Source of the DNA: Photobacterium angustum
GTDB lineage: Bacteria > Pseudomonadota > Gammaproteobacteria > Enterobacterales > Vibrionaceae
Reading direction: 5' to 3'
DNA length: 64,000 nucleotides
NCBI RefSeq assembly: GCF_003026365.1
Contig: NZ_PYOM01000004.1
Location: 226,238-290,237, forward strand
Part shown: positions 44,596 to 54,576 of the stretch, in pieces
How positions within the stretch are numbered: position 1 is the first letter of the stretch
Layout of the letters: every line of letters begins with the position of its first letter
Notes under the pieces: generated by a model
Database searches by the model: none
What the model was told of the DNA's origin: nothing
The model's input: the letters and a program-made list of their open reading frames with translations, nothing else
Made by a program: the position numbers and the translations under genes

Positions 44596-45963
44596 ATGTC
44601 TGCTGATAGCACACATCAACGCCCTTCTCATTTAGAGCCTAAGAGTAAACTAGATAGCTATTTTGAAATTACGGCTCGTGGCAGTAATGTCAAACAGGAA
44701 ATAATTGCGGGTTTGACCACATTTTTAGCTATGGTGTATTCCGTTATTGTGGTGCCTAGCATGTTAGGTGCCGCGGGCTTTAATCAAGGTGCGGTATTTA
44801 TCGCGACCTGTTTAGTAGCAGCATTTGGCTCATTACTCATGGGATTGTGGGCGCGTTTACCGATGGCGGTTGGTTGTGCTATTTCACTTACCGCATTTAC
44901 TGCATTTAGCTTAGTACTTGGGCAAGACGTGAGTGTGCCTGTTGCCTTAGGTGCCGTATTCTTAATGGGTGTTGTCTTTACATTAATCACGGTAACAGGT
45001 GTACGCACTTGGATCATGAAAAATATGCCAAATGGTATTGCTCATGGCACAGGTATTGGTATCGGATTATTTTTACTTTTGATTGCTGCGAATGGCGTTG
45101 GGCTAGTGATCAAAAACCCAGCTGAAGGCTTACCCGTTGCTTTTGGTGATTTCACTGCGTTTCCAGTCTTCATGTCTATTTTAGGGCTTGCTGCCATTTT
45201 AGGGTTAGAAAAGCGTCGTGTTCCGGGTGGCATTTTATTAGTGATTATTGCCATTTCTATTATAGGCCTTATCTTTGATCCAAAAGTAACGTTCCACGGC
45301 TTCTTCGCAATGCCGACATTTGGCCATGAGGGTGAATCTTTATTCGGCGCAATGGATATTATGGGAGCCCTAAATCCATTTATTTTGCCTACTGTATTAG
45401 CACTTGTAATGACGGCAATTTTTGATGCAACAGGTACTATTCGTGCCGTTGCTGGACAAGCAAACCTGATAAACCAACGTGGTCATATCATCAGTGGTGG
45501 TAAGGCATTAACGTCAGATTCTGTGAGTAGCATTTTTGCAGGTCTTGTTGGTGGTTCCCCTGCTGCGGTATATATTGAATCTGCTGCAGGTACAGCTGCG
45601 GGCGGTAAAACAGGTTTAACAGCAACTACCGTAGGTGTACTGTTCATCTTCATGTTATTTCTTGCACCATTAAGCTATTTAGTCCCTTCTTATGCGACAG
45701 CGCCTGCACTGATGTATGTTGGCCTTTTAATGCTAAGTAATGTTAACAAGTTAGATATGGAAGATTCTGTTGATGCATTATCAGGCTTACTGTGTGCTGT
45801 TTTCATTGTTCTAACGAGTAATATTGTTACTGGTATCATGCTTGGTTTTACTGCATTAGTTATCGGTCGAATCGTTTCTGGCGAAGTGAAAAAGCTCAAT
45901 ATAGGTACAGTCGTTATCACGATTGCCTTGGTTGTTTTTTATGCTGGTGGTTGGGCTATTTAA
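44596..45963 (+). CDS. ghxP: Guanine/hypoxanthine permease
   Basis: A 455-residue inner-membrane permease of the NCS2/AzgA group that imports guanine and hypoxanthine with protons. The match to E. coli GhxP/GhxQ is close along the whole length, for example [78 protein letters not shown], and the shared C terminus [19 protein letters not shown] precedes the ATG. It is monocistronic, with a PurR-type operator upstream and a terminator after it. Confidence 0.94.
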   Translation: MSADSTHQRPSHLEPKSKLDSYFEITARGSNVKQEIIAGLTTFLAMVYSVIVVPSMLGAAGFNQGAVFIATCLVAAFGSLLMGLWARLPMAVGCAISLTAFTAFSLVLGQDVSVPVALGAVFLMGVVFTLITVTGVRTWIMKNMPNGIAHGTGIGIGLFLLLIAANGVGLVIKNPAEGLPVAFGDFTAFPVFMSILGLAAILGLEKRRVPGGILLVIIAISIIGLIFDPKVTFHGFFAMPTFGHEGESLFGAMDIMGALNPFILPTVLALVMTAIFDATGTIRAVAGQANLINQRGHIISGGKALTSDSVSSIFAGLVGGSPAAVYIESAAGTAAGGKTGLTATTVGVLFIFMLFLAPLSYLVPSYATAPALMYVGLLMLSNVNKLDMEDSVDALSGLLCAVFIVLTSNIVTGIMLGFTALVIGRIVSGEVKKLNIGTVVITIALVVFYAGGWAI

Positions 45964-45991
45964 CGACTAGCTCTATAATAAAATGTATTTT

Positions 45992-46017
45992 AAGGCCCAC
46001 TAAATGTGGGCTTTTTT
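45992..46017 (+). terminator. Terminator of ghxP
   Basis: GCCCAC and GTGGGC pair around TAAAT and are followed by six T residues. Confidence 0.88.
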
Positions 46018-46105
46018 ATATCCAGATATAAAACGTTGTTTTTATTTTCTACAATGGATTATTATTAATGGCTAACTATATGCATTTACACTTACAGGCA
46101 TATTT

Positions 46106-47191
46106 ATGAAAAAAACGTTATTAACATTGCTGTTGGCGTCATGTTTTAGCACCGCTGCAAGTGCTTGTACTGGAATTACACTTGGCACCACAGGTAATGA
46201 TCATATTCAAGCTCGAACTATCGAGTGGGGTTATAGCGATTTAAATAGTAAGTTAATTGTTTCTCCTCGTAATTACAGTTATACCTCGACAATGCCAGAT
46301 CAAAAGCAAGGTTTAACTTGGAAGAGTAAATATGGCTTTGCAGGAATCTCTGTTAGTGATGATCGTTTTATTGCCGAAGGTATTAACGAAAAAGGCTTAA
46401 CGGCAGGTTTATTTTATTTCCGTGGTTATGGCTCACTTGCGAAATATGATCCAAAAAATACCGCGAATAACATCACGGATATGGATTTTGTACGATGGAT
46501 GTTAAGTCAATATTCAACGGTTGCGGAAGTTGAAGCTGCGTTAAGCAAAATCAAGATTGTCACTGTTTACTTTGATGCTGAAGGTAATCCATCCCCAACA
46601 GCGCACTGGCGTGTGTCAGATAAGCAAGGTAATAGCATCGTGATTGAGATAATGGATCACGGTAAGATCAATATTCATAAGAACACGGCTAAAGTGTTAA
46701 CTAACTCGCCAGATTACAATTGGCAGGTAACGAACTTAAATAACTATATTAACCTTCACCCAGGTATCAGTGCGCCACAAAAGATTAATGGGGTAGAAGC
46801 TCAATCGTTTGGTGTTGGCTCTAACTTTGTGGGTTTACCAGGTGATATTTCTCCGCCGTCACGTTTTGTTCGCGCAGCATTCTATGTCAATAGCGCACCT
46901 GTATTGAAGACATCGCAAGAGGCTATATCACAAGCTTTTCATATTTTGAATAACTTCGACATTCCAATTGGTAGTGAGTTTAACGATAAATCACATATCC
47001 CTGATTTACCGAGTGCGACTCAGTGGACATCAGTTATTGATCAAGGCAATGGTGAACTGTTCTACAAAACTATGCATGACAGTACTATTCGTCGTGTAGA
47101 GTTATCTAAATTAGATTTCAATGCGAAGACAGAGCACAAGCAACCACTTGATAATGGTAAGTTTACTACTCAAGATGTTGTAATTAAATAA
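46106..47191 (+). CDS. Choloylglycine hydrolase / penicillin V acylase family protein
   Basis: A 361-residue Ntn-hydrolase of the linear amide C-N hydrolase group (bile salt hydrolases, penicillin V acylases, N-acyl homoserine lactone acylases). The signal peptide ends SAASA, so cleavage exposes Cys 21 as the N-terminal nucleophile. RTIEWGYSDL follows with the expected arginine, then INEKGLTAGLFYF, LTNSPDYNWQ and PPSRFVRAAFY. The protein is periplasmic or secreted. Which amide it cleaves is unproven. V. cholerae carries a family member on chromosome II. A terminator follows. Confidence 0.9.
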   Translation: MKKTLLTLLLASCFSTAASACTGITLGTTGNDHIQARTIEWGYSDLNSKLIVSPRNYSYTSTMPDQKQGLTWKSKYGFAGISVSDDRFIAEGINEKGLTAGLFYFRGYGSLAKYDPKNTANNITDMDFVRWMLSQYSTVAEVEAALSKIKIVTVYFDAEGNPSPTAHWRVSDKQGNSIVIEIMDHGKINIHKNTAKVLTNSPDYNWQVTNLNNYINLHPGISAPQKINGVEAQSFGVGSNFVGLPGDISPPSRFVRAAFYVNSAPVLKTSQEAISQAFHILNNFDIPIGSEFNDKSHIPDLPSATQWTSVIDQGNGELFYKTMHDSTIRRVELSKLDFNAKTEHKQPLDNGKFTTQDVVIK

Positions 47192-47642
47192 GCATAAATT
47201 TAGTAGATATTTATGAGGGCAACAGCATGTTGCCCTTTTTATTTTCTTTTTTTGTGTCAAAAATGAATATAGAAACGATCATTTTTGCAATCTTGCATTT
47301 TATTCATAAATGACTGTTATTTATTCACCACTATTATTGCGTATGATGTACCTTATATATATTGTTGTGTCATTTTGTAGTATCTATTTAGGTTATATAT
47401 AATTGTTTTTAATGTGTTATTTTTTTTTCTTTAAAGAGGGTGTTGGTTCACGTATTTATTATCTCTAAGATAAAACCAGAAAAAGGTTAAAAACTTTTGA
47501 ATGTACCATTTATGAATAACTAACGTTTCATTTTTGTTGTAATGACAATTAATCAAAACGAGGTAAATTAAAAAGACCAACAGAGGAACCGCAAAGTGTT
47601 TCGGTAGGGTTGTTTAAAATATTCGTATAAGGTGCAGTGATT
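47192..47642. other. Intergenic region
   Basis: About 450 bp of AT-rich spacer. It holds the terminator at 47216-47243 and nothing else that I recognise. Confidence 0.5.
47216..47243 (+). terminator. Terminator of the choloylglycine hydrolase gene
   Basis: GGGCAACA and TGTTGCCC pair around GCA and are followed by five T residues. Confidence 0.88.
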
Positions 47643-47828
47643 ATGAAAGTTGTAGTAGAGATTTTAGAAGCAGGTAAATACCGAGATGTTGCTTGGGAAG
47701 GTCAATTTGTATCAGTAAAAGGTGAGCTACGCGCTGTTACACCTTCATATGCAGCACAGTTGATCAAACAATCTAAAGCGTCGTTATACACAGATGCTAA
47801 TGGTGAAATGGCGTTTACTTATAAATAA
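47643..47828 (+). CDS. Small hypothetical protein
   Basis: A 61-residue protein, MKVVVEILEAGKYRDVAW at its start. The ATG at 47643 is chosen over the GTG at 47637 because AAGGTG lies eight bases before it. The composition suggests a small beta-rich fold. Two hairpins follow the stop codon, as expected for a real, separately expressed gene. I do not recognise the family. Confidence 0.55.
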   Translation: MKVVVEILEAGKYRDVAWEGQFVSVKGELRAVTPSYAAQLIKQSKASLYTDANGEMAFTYK

Positions 47829-47863
47829 CTTAAATATGTTAAATAGTATATTTAAGTTTTTTG
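47827..47863 (+). terminator. Terminator after the 61-residue gene
   Basis: AACTTAAATA pairs with TATTTAAGTT around a ten-base loop, followed by TTTT. Confidence 0.6.
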
Positions 47864-47869
47864 GCTAAT

Positions 47870-47905
47870 AAAAAGGTGACTTACTATTCAAGTCACCTTT
47901 TTTGT
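47870..47905. terminator. Second, stronger terminator before rof
   Basis: AAAAGGTGACTT and AAGTCACCTTTT pair around ACTATTC. It is symmetric, so it could also stop the convergent rof transcript. Confidence 0.85.
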
Positions 47906-47940
47906 TTTTTACTTGCAGAGGTGAGTAAAAAACAACCATT

Positions 47941-47955
47941 ATTTACAATGTAAAT
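47941..47955. other. parS2: Distant parS2-type site 8
   Basis: A perfect palindrome, ATTTACAATGTAAAT, abutting the rof stop codon and about 37 kb from the par operon. It uses the same central A as the rctA site at 9441. Confidence 0.75.
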
Positions 47956-48198
47956 TTAAAAATTAACCGTCTCAAAATGCGGATTTGCGGTGAGTGCCTG
48001 CATAGAGGCGAGTTGATCGAGAACTATTGTTGAAACGGTATTATTCATTTTCAACTCGATACATTCTTCTCGCTGCGCGTTATAACAAGTATCTTGGGCG
48101 ATCCCTGAAATTTTCTCTCCATTTTTATACGTTAAACTCACATCAAGGTGGAGCATGCAGGCTATCTCAATATAGTCATGTTGATGACAACTTATCAT
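47956..48198 (-). CDS. rof: Rho-binding antiterminator Rof
   Basis: Rof (YaeO) binds the transcription terminator Rho and blocks its RNA-loading site, easing Rho-dependent termination. The 80-residue length fits the family. HDYIEIACMLHLDVSLTYKN followed by GEKISGIAQD matches the family pattern of a tyrosine-rich start, EIAC, then a beta strand with a DGE-like turn, and the end VLDQLASM matches its RLDKI segment. A strong Shine-Dalgarno (AAGGAG) precedes the ATG. It converges with the small gene at 47643. Confidence 0.82.
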   Translation of the reverse strand: MISCHQHDYIEIACMLHLDVSLTYKNGEKISGIAQDTCYNAQREECIELKMNNTVSTIVLDQLASMQALTANPHFETVNF

Positions 48199-49113
48199 TA
48201 TTACTGCTCCTTAAATTACAGTTCACTACCATTTTAGATTACTCCCAGCGTTCTAAAAATTCATAATATATACCTTAATTATACTAAGATGTATGACTTA
48301 GAAAGGGTTGGTGATAAACGATGAGAAATATTGACTGTTATAACTGAAGTAAAATTAACTTAATCTTTTAGCGAATATTACAGGCTTCACTTTAGCGTTA
48401 AGGAACGTTGTTATAGCGCACTTTACAATGTGTGACTATGTGTAAACGTGATTAAAAATAAATTTCGAAATTCTATTTTTAAGGTATTTGATATTATCAT
48501 TATCGGATTCTTATCATTTACAACGCTAAATCTTCTACTTATAAATTACTTTCCGTAATAATGATTAATTAAAGTAGACTTTTCTCTGATTAAATTTAAA
48601 ACCCTGTTTATTAATATTTTTGTTATTTAGGTTTATTTTTAGTGCGATATTTATTCCTTATTATTAACGTTATCATACTCTAAATATATTAATCATAATG
48701 ATGTGCAACTAAACTCACCTTTGTCTATTTCCATCTACGTATTAATTGAAAAATATAAAAAATGAATTTTTTCAAGGGTTTATGTTTTTATGGTGATTGT
48801 AAGCTTTTTAATAAAAAGAGAATCATGAATAGGCTTTGATAGCCTTCATTATTATGTTTTCAAAATTTGTGTACAGTGTGACAGCTAAAGATATTAATTG
48901 ACTCAGTTTATTACAGCGTACATAAAAATAAGTTATGTAACACGGTTCTAACATTAGGACGTTGCCGTTATTAATTATTTATTTGTAAATATAATGATAG
49001 CTAAGATGAGTTTTAAAAATTATTAGGATCACATTAAATAGCACTGTTTGGTGAGTATGCCGACTTATTTTAGCTCTGAAAGATAGATAATTCGTACTGA
49101 AAAGGAATTTATA
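48199..49113. other. 0.9-kb intergenic region upstream of the chitinase gene
   Basis: A divergent spacer between rof and the chitinase gene, very AT-rich. No gene, tRNA, tandem repeat or complete parS2 site was seen; CTTTACAATGTG at 48421 is only half a site. It probably carries the regulated chitinase promoter. Confidence 0.5.
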
Positions 49114-50811
49114 ATGGCGAAAATAAGTCAATTAGCATTACTGATTGCTGGTTTATCCGCGACAAGCAGTTATGCGATGAATCCACAGCCTGATCCCGAA
49201 AATCCAGGTGGCTACATAATTGAGCGAGCAGAAATAACAGCTGCAGAAGATGCAAAGACGTTAGATCTTATGTATGACGTCTGGGCTAAAGCACTCGAAA
49301 CACGGCCAAATACAGAGGTTGAAGCGATCTACCCTGATGCAGCAACCAATCCTGATAACGTAAAACGTGTTGAGCGAGTTTTTCCTGAAACAGAATGGAA
49401 TTTCTTGACACAAATGGCGGCTCCTGAATACACCTATACCCGTTTTCTTCGCGCAATTGGTAAGTTTCCTGCATTCTGTGGCGACTATACCGATGGGCGT
49501 AATGCTGATGAGATCTGTAAAACGTCTATCGTGACGGCATTTGCTCACTTCTCGCAAGAAACGGGCGGCCATATCAGTATCGATAATTATTCGGATAATC
49601 CATTGGCATTAGAAGAATGGCAACAAGCCCTTGTTCACGTGCGTGAAATGGGCTGGTCTGAAGGTCAAGCGGGCTATACCACAGGCTGTGGGCAAGATGA
49701 TTGGCAAAATAAACGTTGGCCGTGTGCTGACGGTGAAGGTTATTTTGGGCGAGGCGCTAAACAGCTTTCTTACCATTTTAACTATGGTGCTTTCTCTGAA
49801 GTGATGTTTGATGGTGACGCAACGGTATTATTAAATGATCCGGGGCGTGTTGCTGATTCTTGGTTGAACCTTGCTTCTGCGATCTGGTTTTTCTTAACTC
49901 CACAAGCACCTAAGCCTGCGATGCTTCATGTAATTGATCGAACATGGAAACCATCACAACGTGAAATTGATGCGGGGATTACTTATGGCTTTGGTACCAC
50001 CATTAATGTGATTAATGGCGGTATCGAATGTGGTGAGCAAAACAAAGAGAAAGGACAACCTGTTAACCGTATTCGTTATTGGGAAGGCCTTGCAGAGCAT
50101 TACGAAATTGCTATTGCAGAAGATGAGAAAAACACCTGCTGGCAGCAAACACCCTATGGTAGTTTAAATCTTAATGGCGCAACTGATGTGCTTTACACCA
50201 ACTGGGATGCAAATTGGAAATATTATTCTGATCGTCCAGGTGGTGTTTCTTTTGAATGTGAATTGGTAGGTTTCCAAACGGCGTATTCAGCTCTAGTTGA
50301 AGGTGATTACGAAAAATGTGTCGCTAATGCATATGGCTCACATGCTAACTGGCCTGATGTTCGCGTTGTCGATAAATTACCTGATACAGGTAAGCCTGTA
50401 GATCCTGTCGACCCGCCAGTAGATGGTGTGGCTGCATGGGAAAGCAATAAAGTTTATACTGGCGGCGATAAAGTCAGTTACCAAGGCGCAGTATATAAAG
50501 CGAAGTGGTGGACACAAGGTGATAACCCTACAAGTGGGGGGCCTTGGGCGCTAGAAAGCGGCACACCAGTTACACCAGAGCCTGTTGATCCAGTCGAACC
50601 ACCCGTTGATCCGGTAGATCCTGTTACGCCAGTCGAGCCAGTGATTCCCGTAGAACCTGTTGATCCTCCAGCAACAGATACACCTGTGTGGAATATAGGA
50701 GCTGTATATGTTGGTGGTGACAAAGTCAGTTATCAAGGAAGTGAATATAAAGCGAAGTGGTGGACGCAAGGTAATAAACCTGATGCTGGAAGCCCTTGGC
50801 AAAAATTGTAA
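49114..50811 (+). CDS. GH19 chitinase with two CBM5/12 chitin-binding modules
   Basis: A secreted 565-residue endochitinase. The signal peptide covers residues 1-21 (SATSSYA). The GH19 domain includes AHFSQETGGH, with Glu 149 as the likely catalytic acid, and the family signature YFGRGAKQLSYHFNYG. A first chitin-binding module (about 442-480: WESNKVYTGGDKVSYQG, then AKWWTQG) and a second (about 526-565, same words) are joined by a Pro-Val-Asp/Glu-rich linker. It hydrolyses chitin for carbon and nitrogen, a hallmark of Vibrionaceae. GGAATTT precedes the ATG. The terminator at 50832 follows. Confidence 0.95.
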   Translation: MAKISQLALLIAGLSATSSYAMNPQPDPENPGGYIIERAEITAAEDAKTLDLMYDVWAKALETRPNTEVEAIYPDAATNPDNVKRVERVFPETEWNFLTQMAAPEYTYTRFLRAIGKFPAFCGDYTDGRNADEICKTSIVTAFAHFSQETGGHISIDNYSDNPLALEEWQQALVHVREMGWSEGQAGYTTGCGQDDWQNKRWPCADGEGYFGRGAKQLSYHFNYGAFSEVMFDGDATVLLNDPGRVADSWLNLASAIWFFLTPQAPKPAMLHVIDRTWKPSQREIDAGITYGFGTTINVINGGIECGEQNKEKGQPVNRIRYWEGLAEHYEIAIAEDEKNTCWQQTPYGSLNLNGATDVLYTNWDANWKYYSDRPGGVSFECELVGFQTAYSALVEGDYEKCVANAYGSHANWPDVRVVDKLPDTGKPVDPVDPPVDGVAAWESNKVYTGGDKVSYQGAVYKAKWWTQGDNPTSGGPWALESGTPVTPEPVDPVEPPVDPVDPVTPVEPVIPVEPVDPPATDTPVWNIGAVYVGGDKVSYQGSEYKAKWWTQGNKPDAGSPWQKL

Positions 50812-50831
50812 TAAAAACTAGCGATTAGATA

Positions 50832-50872
50832 GAGCCCGAAAGATAACCATAAAATGTCTTTCGGGCTTTTTA
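50832..50872 (+). terminator. Terminator of the chitinase gene
   Basis: AGCCCGAAAGA and TCTTTCGGGCT pair over 11 bp and are followed by TTTT. It overlaps the stop codon of the convergent lipoprotein gene. Confidence 0.88.
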
Positions 50873-51424
50873 TAAATTAATACTTTCAATAGGAAATGTG
50901 ATCTCTTGTTGTGTAATAATTTGATTATCATTCAACGAGATTATTTCAATGAGCAGCTTGTTAATATCAGGCGTTAAAAATAAGTTACCCTCATAATTAG
51001 CTTCAGTAATAGCCGTTGCCATGACTCTATCATCATGACTAACAACAAAATTACCGTCATCATCAATGCTATGATTTCGATAAATATTAACATAGACATC
51101 TTCAAGTATTGGATTAGTTATCTTTAAGGGGATCGTTGTGATATTTCCCGAAAAATTAACATTACTCGCCTCTAATTCTGAAAAACTGTCTTCATCTTGT
51201 TCATCTAAATCCTCATTACTAATATTATCAATATCGTCACTTTCACCGTTATCTATATTATCGTCATCGCTATCTTTAACTGGAAAAAAGATAGGGGGCT
51301 GCACCTGATCACTTGTATCACTTTGTGTTTCTATAGATTGATTGGTTTGATCTGATGGACTTTCGCTTAAACAACCAGAAAAGGTAAACGTGATGAGTAC
51401 TAATAGGAGTTTAGAATTTTTCAT
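50870..51424 (-). CDS. Hypothetical acidic lipoprotein
   Basis: 184 residues. The start at 51424 gives a lipoprotein signal, LLVLITFTFSGC, with GGAG nine bases upstream; the longer frame from 51481 does not. A low-complexity Asp/Glu/Ser-rich region (about 40-90) is followed by a beta-sandwich-like part. It begins five bp after the stop codon of the LruC-domain gene, so the two form an operon. The function is unknown; such pairs are probably surface-displayed. Confidence 0.7.
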   Translation of the reverse strand: MKNSKLLLVLITFTFSGCLSESPSDQTNQSIETQSDTSDQVQPPIFFPVKDSDDDNIDNGESDDIDNISNEDLDEQDEDSFSELEASNVNFSGNITTIPLKITNPILEDVYVNIYRNHSIDDDGNFVVSHDDRVMATAITEANYEGNLFLTPDINKLLIEIISLNDNQIITQQEITFPIESINL

Positions 51425-51429
51425 CGGTA

Positions 51430-53571
51430 TTACTCCGCAGTCTGAGAATAAACGTTTGAAGGGGCTGGATGCATAAACCATGTATCATGTTCACTTTCAT
51501 TATTGCTGAGATAGCTTTTTATATTAGGGTAGGCAGATAAAATACTTTTCCCTTCTACTGGGTTCATCCAATCAGACGGTATTAAAATCGCAAATGGGAG
51601 CCCTGTTTTATTTTTATAACTGTCGCAGCTTTTTTGAATGCCACAATTGATGCTGGCATCGCCTGAATCATCATTACCACTTTTGAATAAATTTGGATTA
51701 GCTTTGATTGTTGGCGAAAAGTCCTTCAAATGAATTTCTAGACTTCGAGAAGGCGGGGCTGGAAAACCATGATTATCATTAGGTGCCGCAAAAATAAATG
51801 GATTTAAATATGGAGACAAGTCTTTAGGAAAAGTAATAGGTTCGTTGAATTTTATTTTCATTGAAGCTTTTACTGTTACATCTTTATCTAATTCACAATT
51901 AGGATCTACGCGTAAAAAACCATTGTCACATTCAGAAGAAAAGTATTGTTTTAATGAGTCAGTAAAAATCAAAACTGCGTCATCATCTGGGCTGTCAGTT
52001 TCTTCCAAAATGGCAGCTTTGTATTCATTATTTATGACAACATAGCTATTTTCGGTGTCAATACTTGAAGAGGTAACGCCATCTAATTTAATAGCGAAAC
52101 CGTTATTATAACTACCACCATAGGCCTGTAATTCAATATCAATGCTCAGTTGTGAAAGCTTACCCGTAGTGGCTTCTTGTACATGTCTAACACGGTATCT
52201 CAGTACGACATCATTAAAATCAAAATCATCTTCATTAGGCCAGCGGTCTTCAAACGCGAGAGTGGCATAACTACCTTGAGAAGGAAACCAATAATAACTT
52301 TCTTGCTTATCATAGCTAGTAATTGAAAGTGGATAATCTTCGACCTCTCCTCGTCCACCAAGTCCTAGATGTGAGATGGTTGGCTCTTCATTTAGCCTGA
52401 AGCGAGCCCATGTTTGATCTGTTAAACTTGCATCGCTCGGAACGTCGATAGCAAGGTGATGAGTACCACCGATTAGTGAGACATTTTGGATCACATTCTC
52501 ATTCGGATCATTAAAGTTACCATTGTTATTCCAGTCAACCCACGCTGATAGATACCCAGTTAAAAAGCCGCCGACTTTTGCAGTGAAGAAAGAGGTTGAG
52601 CCTTGGTTTAAACTCATAGTAGCGAAAGTTATTCCTTGTTCATCATCACTGTTATTATTGTCATCAAATGCAGGATAAAGTTGCGCGATCAGATCTTCAT
52701 CAGGTTTATTTCCTAAGTAGAGGTGAGAAGACACTTGATGGTGAGCACCATTAACAGAAACGGAAGTACCATAAGAATTTGGCGCATCACCAAAATCATA
52801 ACCTTTTACGGCGAGTGTCATATCACGACAGCGAGCTATATCAATCGTATTACTCACATTTGTTAGAGAAGGTAGGGAAATGTAACGGAAACTTTCTTGC
52901 TCATTGAGGGGAGTGATATCGTCAAAAAGGTATAACTCTCCTGTTTTAGAATCTATAACGTATAACAAACCACTTGCATCGAAAAATTGACCACTAAAAT
53001 TACGTAGCCCTTGAAGCCCTGTCGATTGTGATAGTTCCGCTTTGTTATTTTCTAACGATTGTGAAAGGTCAAATCGGTGAATATTTCGACTGTTATCAAT
53101 CGCATAAACGACGCCTTCAGGATGAATAGCAAGATCTGCTAACGTATAAAAAGCTTGTTCTTTTTTTAATACTTGGGTTGCTTGTTTAGTTGATAAATTA
53201 ATGCGCCATAGGCCTTCCTGTTTAGCATAGAGGTACAAGTTATCGTTATGAACATCTCCTGCAGTGTAATCATGTTCGGGTAAATCAACTATATCTAACT
53301 CATCAGCGTTGAAACCATTATCAATGCGCACTACTTTTTTATCTATTACTCCGTATAGGTAGCCATCGAGAGTATTAAAACCCACAGCATCATAACTGTT
53401 AGGTATCAAGCCTAAGTTATTTGTTTGTCGATCAATATTAATGAATGAGACATTCGCAGTATCATGAAAAAAGTAGCCTGTTTGGCTACATGCAAAGGGG
53501 TTTGCCATACTATTACTGATGAAAGAGGCAAACAAAAATAATGAAAAAAATATGTACCGATAAAGTTCCAT
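51430..53571 (-). CDS. LruC and GEVED domain surface protein
   Basis: A 713-residue exported protein. I chose the ATG at 53571 because GAGG precedes it and a signal peptide then starts at once (IFFSLFLFASFISNSMANPF). A beta-propeller-like region with repeated LYAI/LYVI strands fills about 30-270. A GEVED domain follows (WVDWNNNGNFND, then GRGEVEDYPLSI), and then an LruC domain (LAFEDRWPNEDDFDFNDVVL). LruC was named from a Leptospira outer-membrane lipoprotein; its function is unknown. The Asp-rich loops suggest calcium binding. It is co-transcribed with the lipoprotein at 50870. Confidence 0.85.
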   Translation of the reverse strand: MELYRYIFFSLFLFASFISNSMANPFACSQTGYFFHDTANVSFINIDRQTNNLGLIPNSYDAVGFNTLDGYLYGVIDKKVVRIDNGFNADELDIVDLPEHDYTAGDVHNDNLYLYAKQEGLWRINLSTKQATQVLKKEQAFYTLADLAIHPEGVVYAIDNSRNIHRFDLSQSLENNKAELSQSTGLQGLRNFSGQFFDASGLLYVIDSKTGELYLFDDITPLNEQESFRYISLPSLTNVSNTIDIARCRDMTLAVKGYDFGDAPNSYGTSVSVNGAHHQVSSHLYLGNKPDEDLIAQLYPAFDDNNNSDDEQGITFATMSLNQGSTSFFTAKVGGFLTGYLSAWVDWNNNGNFNDPNENVIQNVSLIGGTHHLAIDVPSDASLTDQTWARFRLNEEPTISHLGLGGRGEVEDYPLSITSYDKQESYYWFPSQGSYATLAFEDRWPNEDDFDFNDVVLRYRVRHVQEATTGKLSQLSIDIELQAYGGSYNNGFAIKLDGVTSSSIDTENSYVVINNEYKAAILEETDSPDDDAVLIFTDSLKQYFSSECDNGFLRVDPNCELDKDVTVKASMKIKFNEPITFPKDLSPYLNPFIFAAPNDNHGFPAPPSRSLEIHLKDFSPTIKANPNLFKSGNDDSGDASINCGIQKSCDSYKNKTGLPFAILIPSDWMNPVEGKSILSAYPNIKSYLSNNESEHDTWFMHPAPSNVYSQTAE

Positions 53572-53850
53572 AATTACCTCACTCCCAGTTAGTGTTTGAA
53601 ACACCTTCAGTAAGTAATCAACTTTAATGCCAGTTAAACGCGTCCGCATAACAATAGGTTATGGCGCTTTACATCTTTGTTATTCTCATTTTTGCAAAAC
53701 GCTATGAATTTTAAGAAAGTGCTTATTTTTGATATGAGCTTTTTATAAAACTGAAAAGCAGTAAATCGCAGGGCAAGTGATGTTTTTTTGAATTACTACC
53801 TCATATTTGATTGATAATTGACTAATTGAATTTTTTTTCAAAATTTTCCC
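53572..53850. other. Intergenic region before tRNA array 3
   Basis: AT-rich spacer with the promoter of the LruC operon presumably inside it. Nothing specific was recognised before the tRNA promoter at 53851. Confidence 0.4.
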
Positions 53851-53879
53851 TTTACAGCAGCAAGTTAGCTCGATATTAT
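53851..53879 (+). promoter_or_regulatory. Promoter of tRNA array 3
   Basis: TTTACA and TATTAT are 17 bp apart and followed by a C-rich discriminator, the same plan as arrays 1 and 2. Confidence 0.75.
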
Positions 53880-53892
53880 TCACCCCACTTAC

Positions 53893-53983
53893 GGAGAGAT
53901 GGCTGAGTGGTTGAAAGCACCGGTCTTGAAAACCGGCATACGTTTATAGCGTATCTAGGGTTCAAATCCCTATCTCTCCGCCA
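53893..53983 (+). tRNA. tRNA-Ser (TGA), array 3
   Basis: 91 nt, identical to the array 1 copy, with encoded CCA. Confidence 0.97.
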
Positions 53984-54028
53984 TATTTAATTGTTAAGCT
54001 TTGGCTTGATGATAAACGAAATTTTAGT

Positions 54029-54104
<76 letters not shown>

Positions 54105-54113
54105 TTAAATTTC

Positions 54114-54198
54114 GGTGGGGTTCCCGAGTGGCCAAAGGGAGCAGATTGTAAATCTGCCGGCACTGCCTTCGAAGGTTCGAATCCTTCCCCCACCACCA
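54114..54198 (+). tRNA. tRNA-Tyr (GTA), array 3
   Basis: 85 nt, identical to the other two copies. Confidence 0.97.
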
Positions 54199-54217
54199 TA
54201 ATTTGCAGAGATGCTTA

Positions 54218-54292
<75 letters not shown>

Positions 54293-54298
54293 AATAAT

Positions 54299-54374
54299 TC
54301 CTCCTTAGTTCAGTTGGTAGAACGGCGGACTGTTAATCCGTATGTCGCTGGTTCAAGTCCAGCAGGAGGAGCCA
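54299..54374 (+). tRNA. tRNA-Asn (GTT), array 3
   Basis: 76 nt. It differs from copies 1 and 2 by one C-to-T change in the D loop. It is the last tRNA before the integrase-bearing element. Confidence 0.97.
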
Positions 54375-54377
54375 AAT

Positions 54378-54409
54378 AGAAAAGCCCGCAAGCAATTGCG
54401 GGCTTTTTT
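54378..54409 (+). terminator. Terminator of tRNA array 3
   Basis: Same AAGCCCGCAA / TTGCGGGCTT stem and T tract as after the other arrays. Confidence 0.9.
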
Positions 54410-54451
54410 ACATCTGAAATTTGTCATGCAAAAAAAGTCAAAATATAGGTT

Positions 54452-54476
54452 GAGACCAAATGGGGACCATATGTCG
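54452..54476. other. Possible integrase arm-type sites at the left end of the element
   Basis: GAGACCAAATGGGGACCATAT resembles the repeated GGGGACCA words often found at the ends of tRNA-targeted integrative elements. It lies between the tRNA array terminator and the repressor gene. The attachment core itself was not identified. Confidence 0.35.
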
Positions 54477-54576
54477 CCCTGAAAATTTAGGGAAAGTGCT
54501 CATCTATATTGAGGAATCACTTTCCTACATATTAATTTTTCTAATCCTATTCTGATTAAAAAAAAAATCCTTCTCC

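Noticed and set aside
48421..48435. A further parS2-like site (CTTTACAATGTG...)
   Set aside because: Only the left half matches. The right arm reads TGTGACT instead of TGTAAA, so it falls short of the 13-bp core.
50478..50802. Minus-strand frames encoding Gly-Ser-Thr repeats
   Set aside because: They are the antisense of the chitinase's proline-rich linker and have no start signal of their own.
54418..54525. Duplicate of the tRNA-Asn 3' end marking the right end of the integrative element
   Set aside because: No repeat of that sequence was seen between 54375 and 64000, so the right attachment site cannot be placed in this window.
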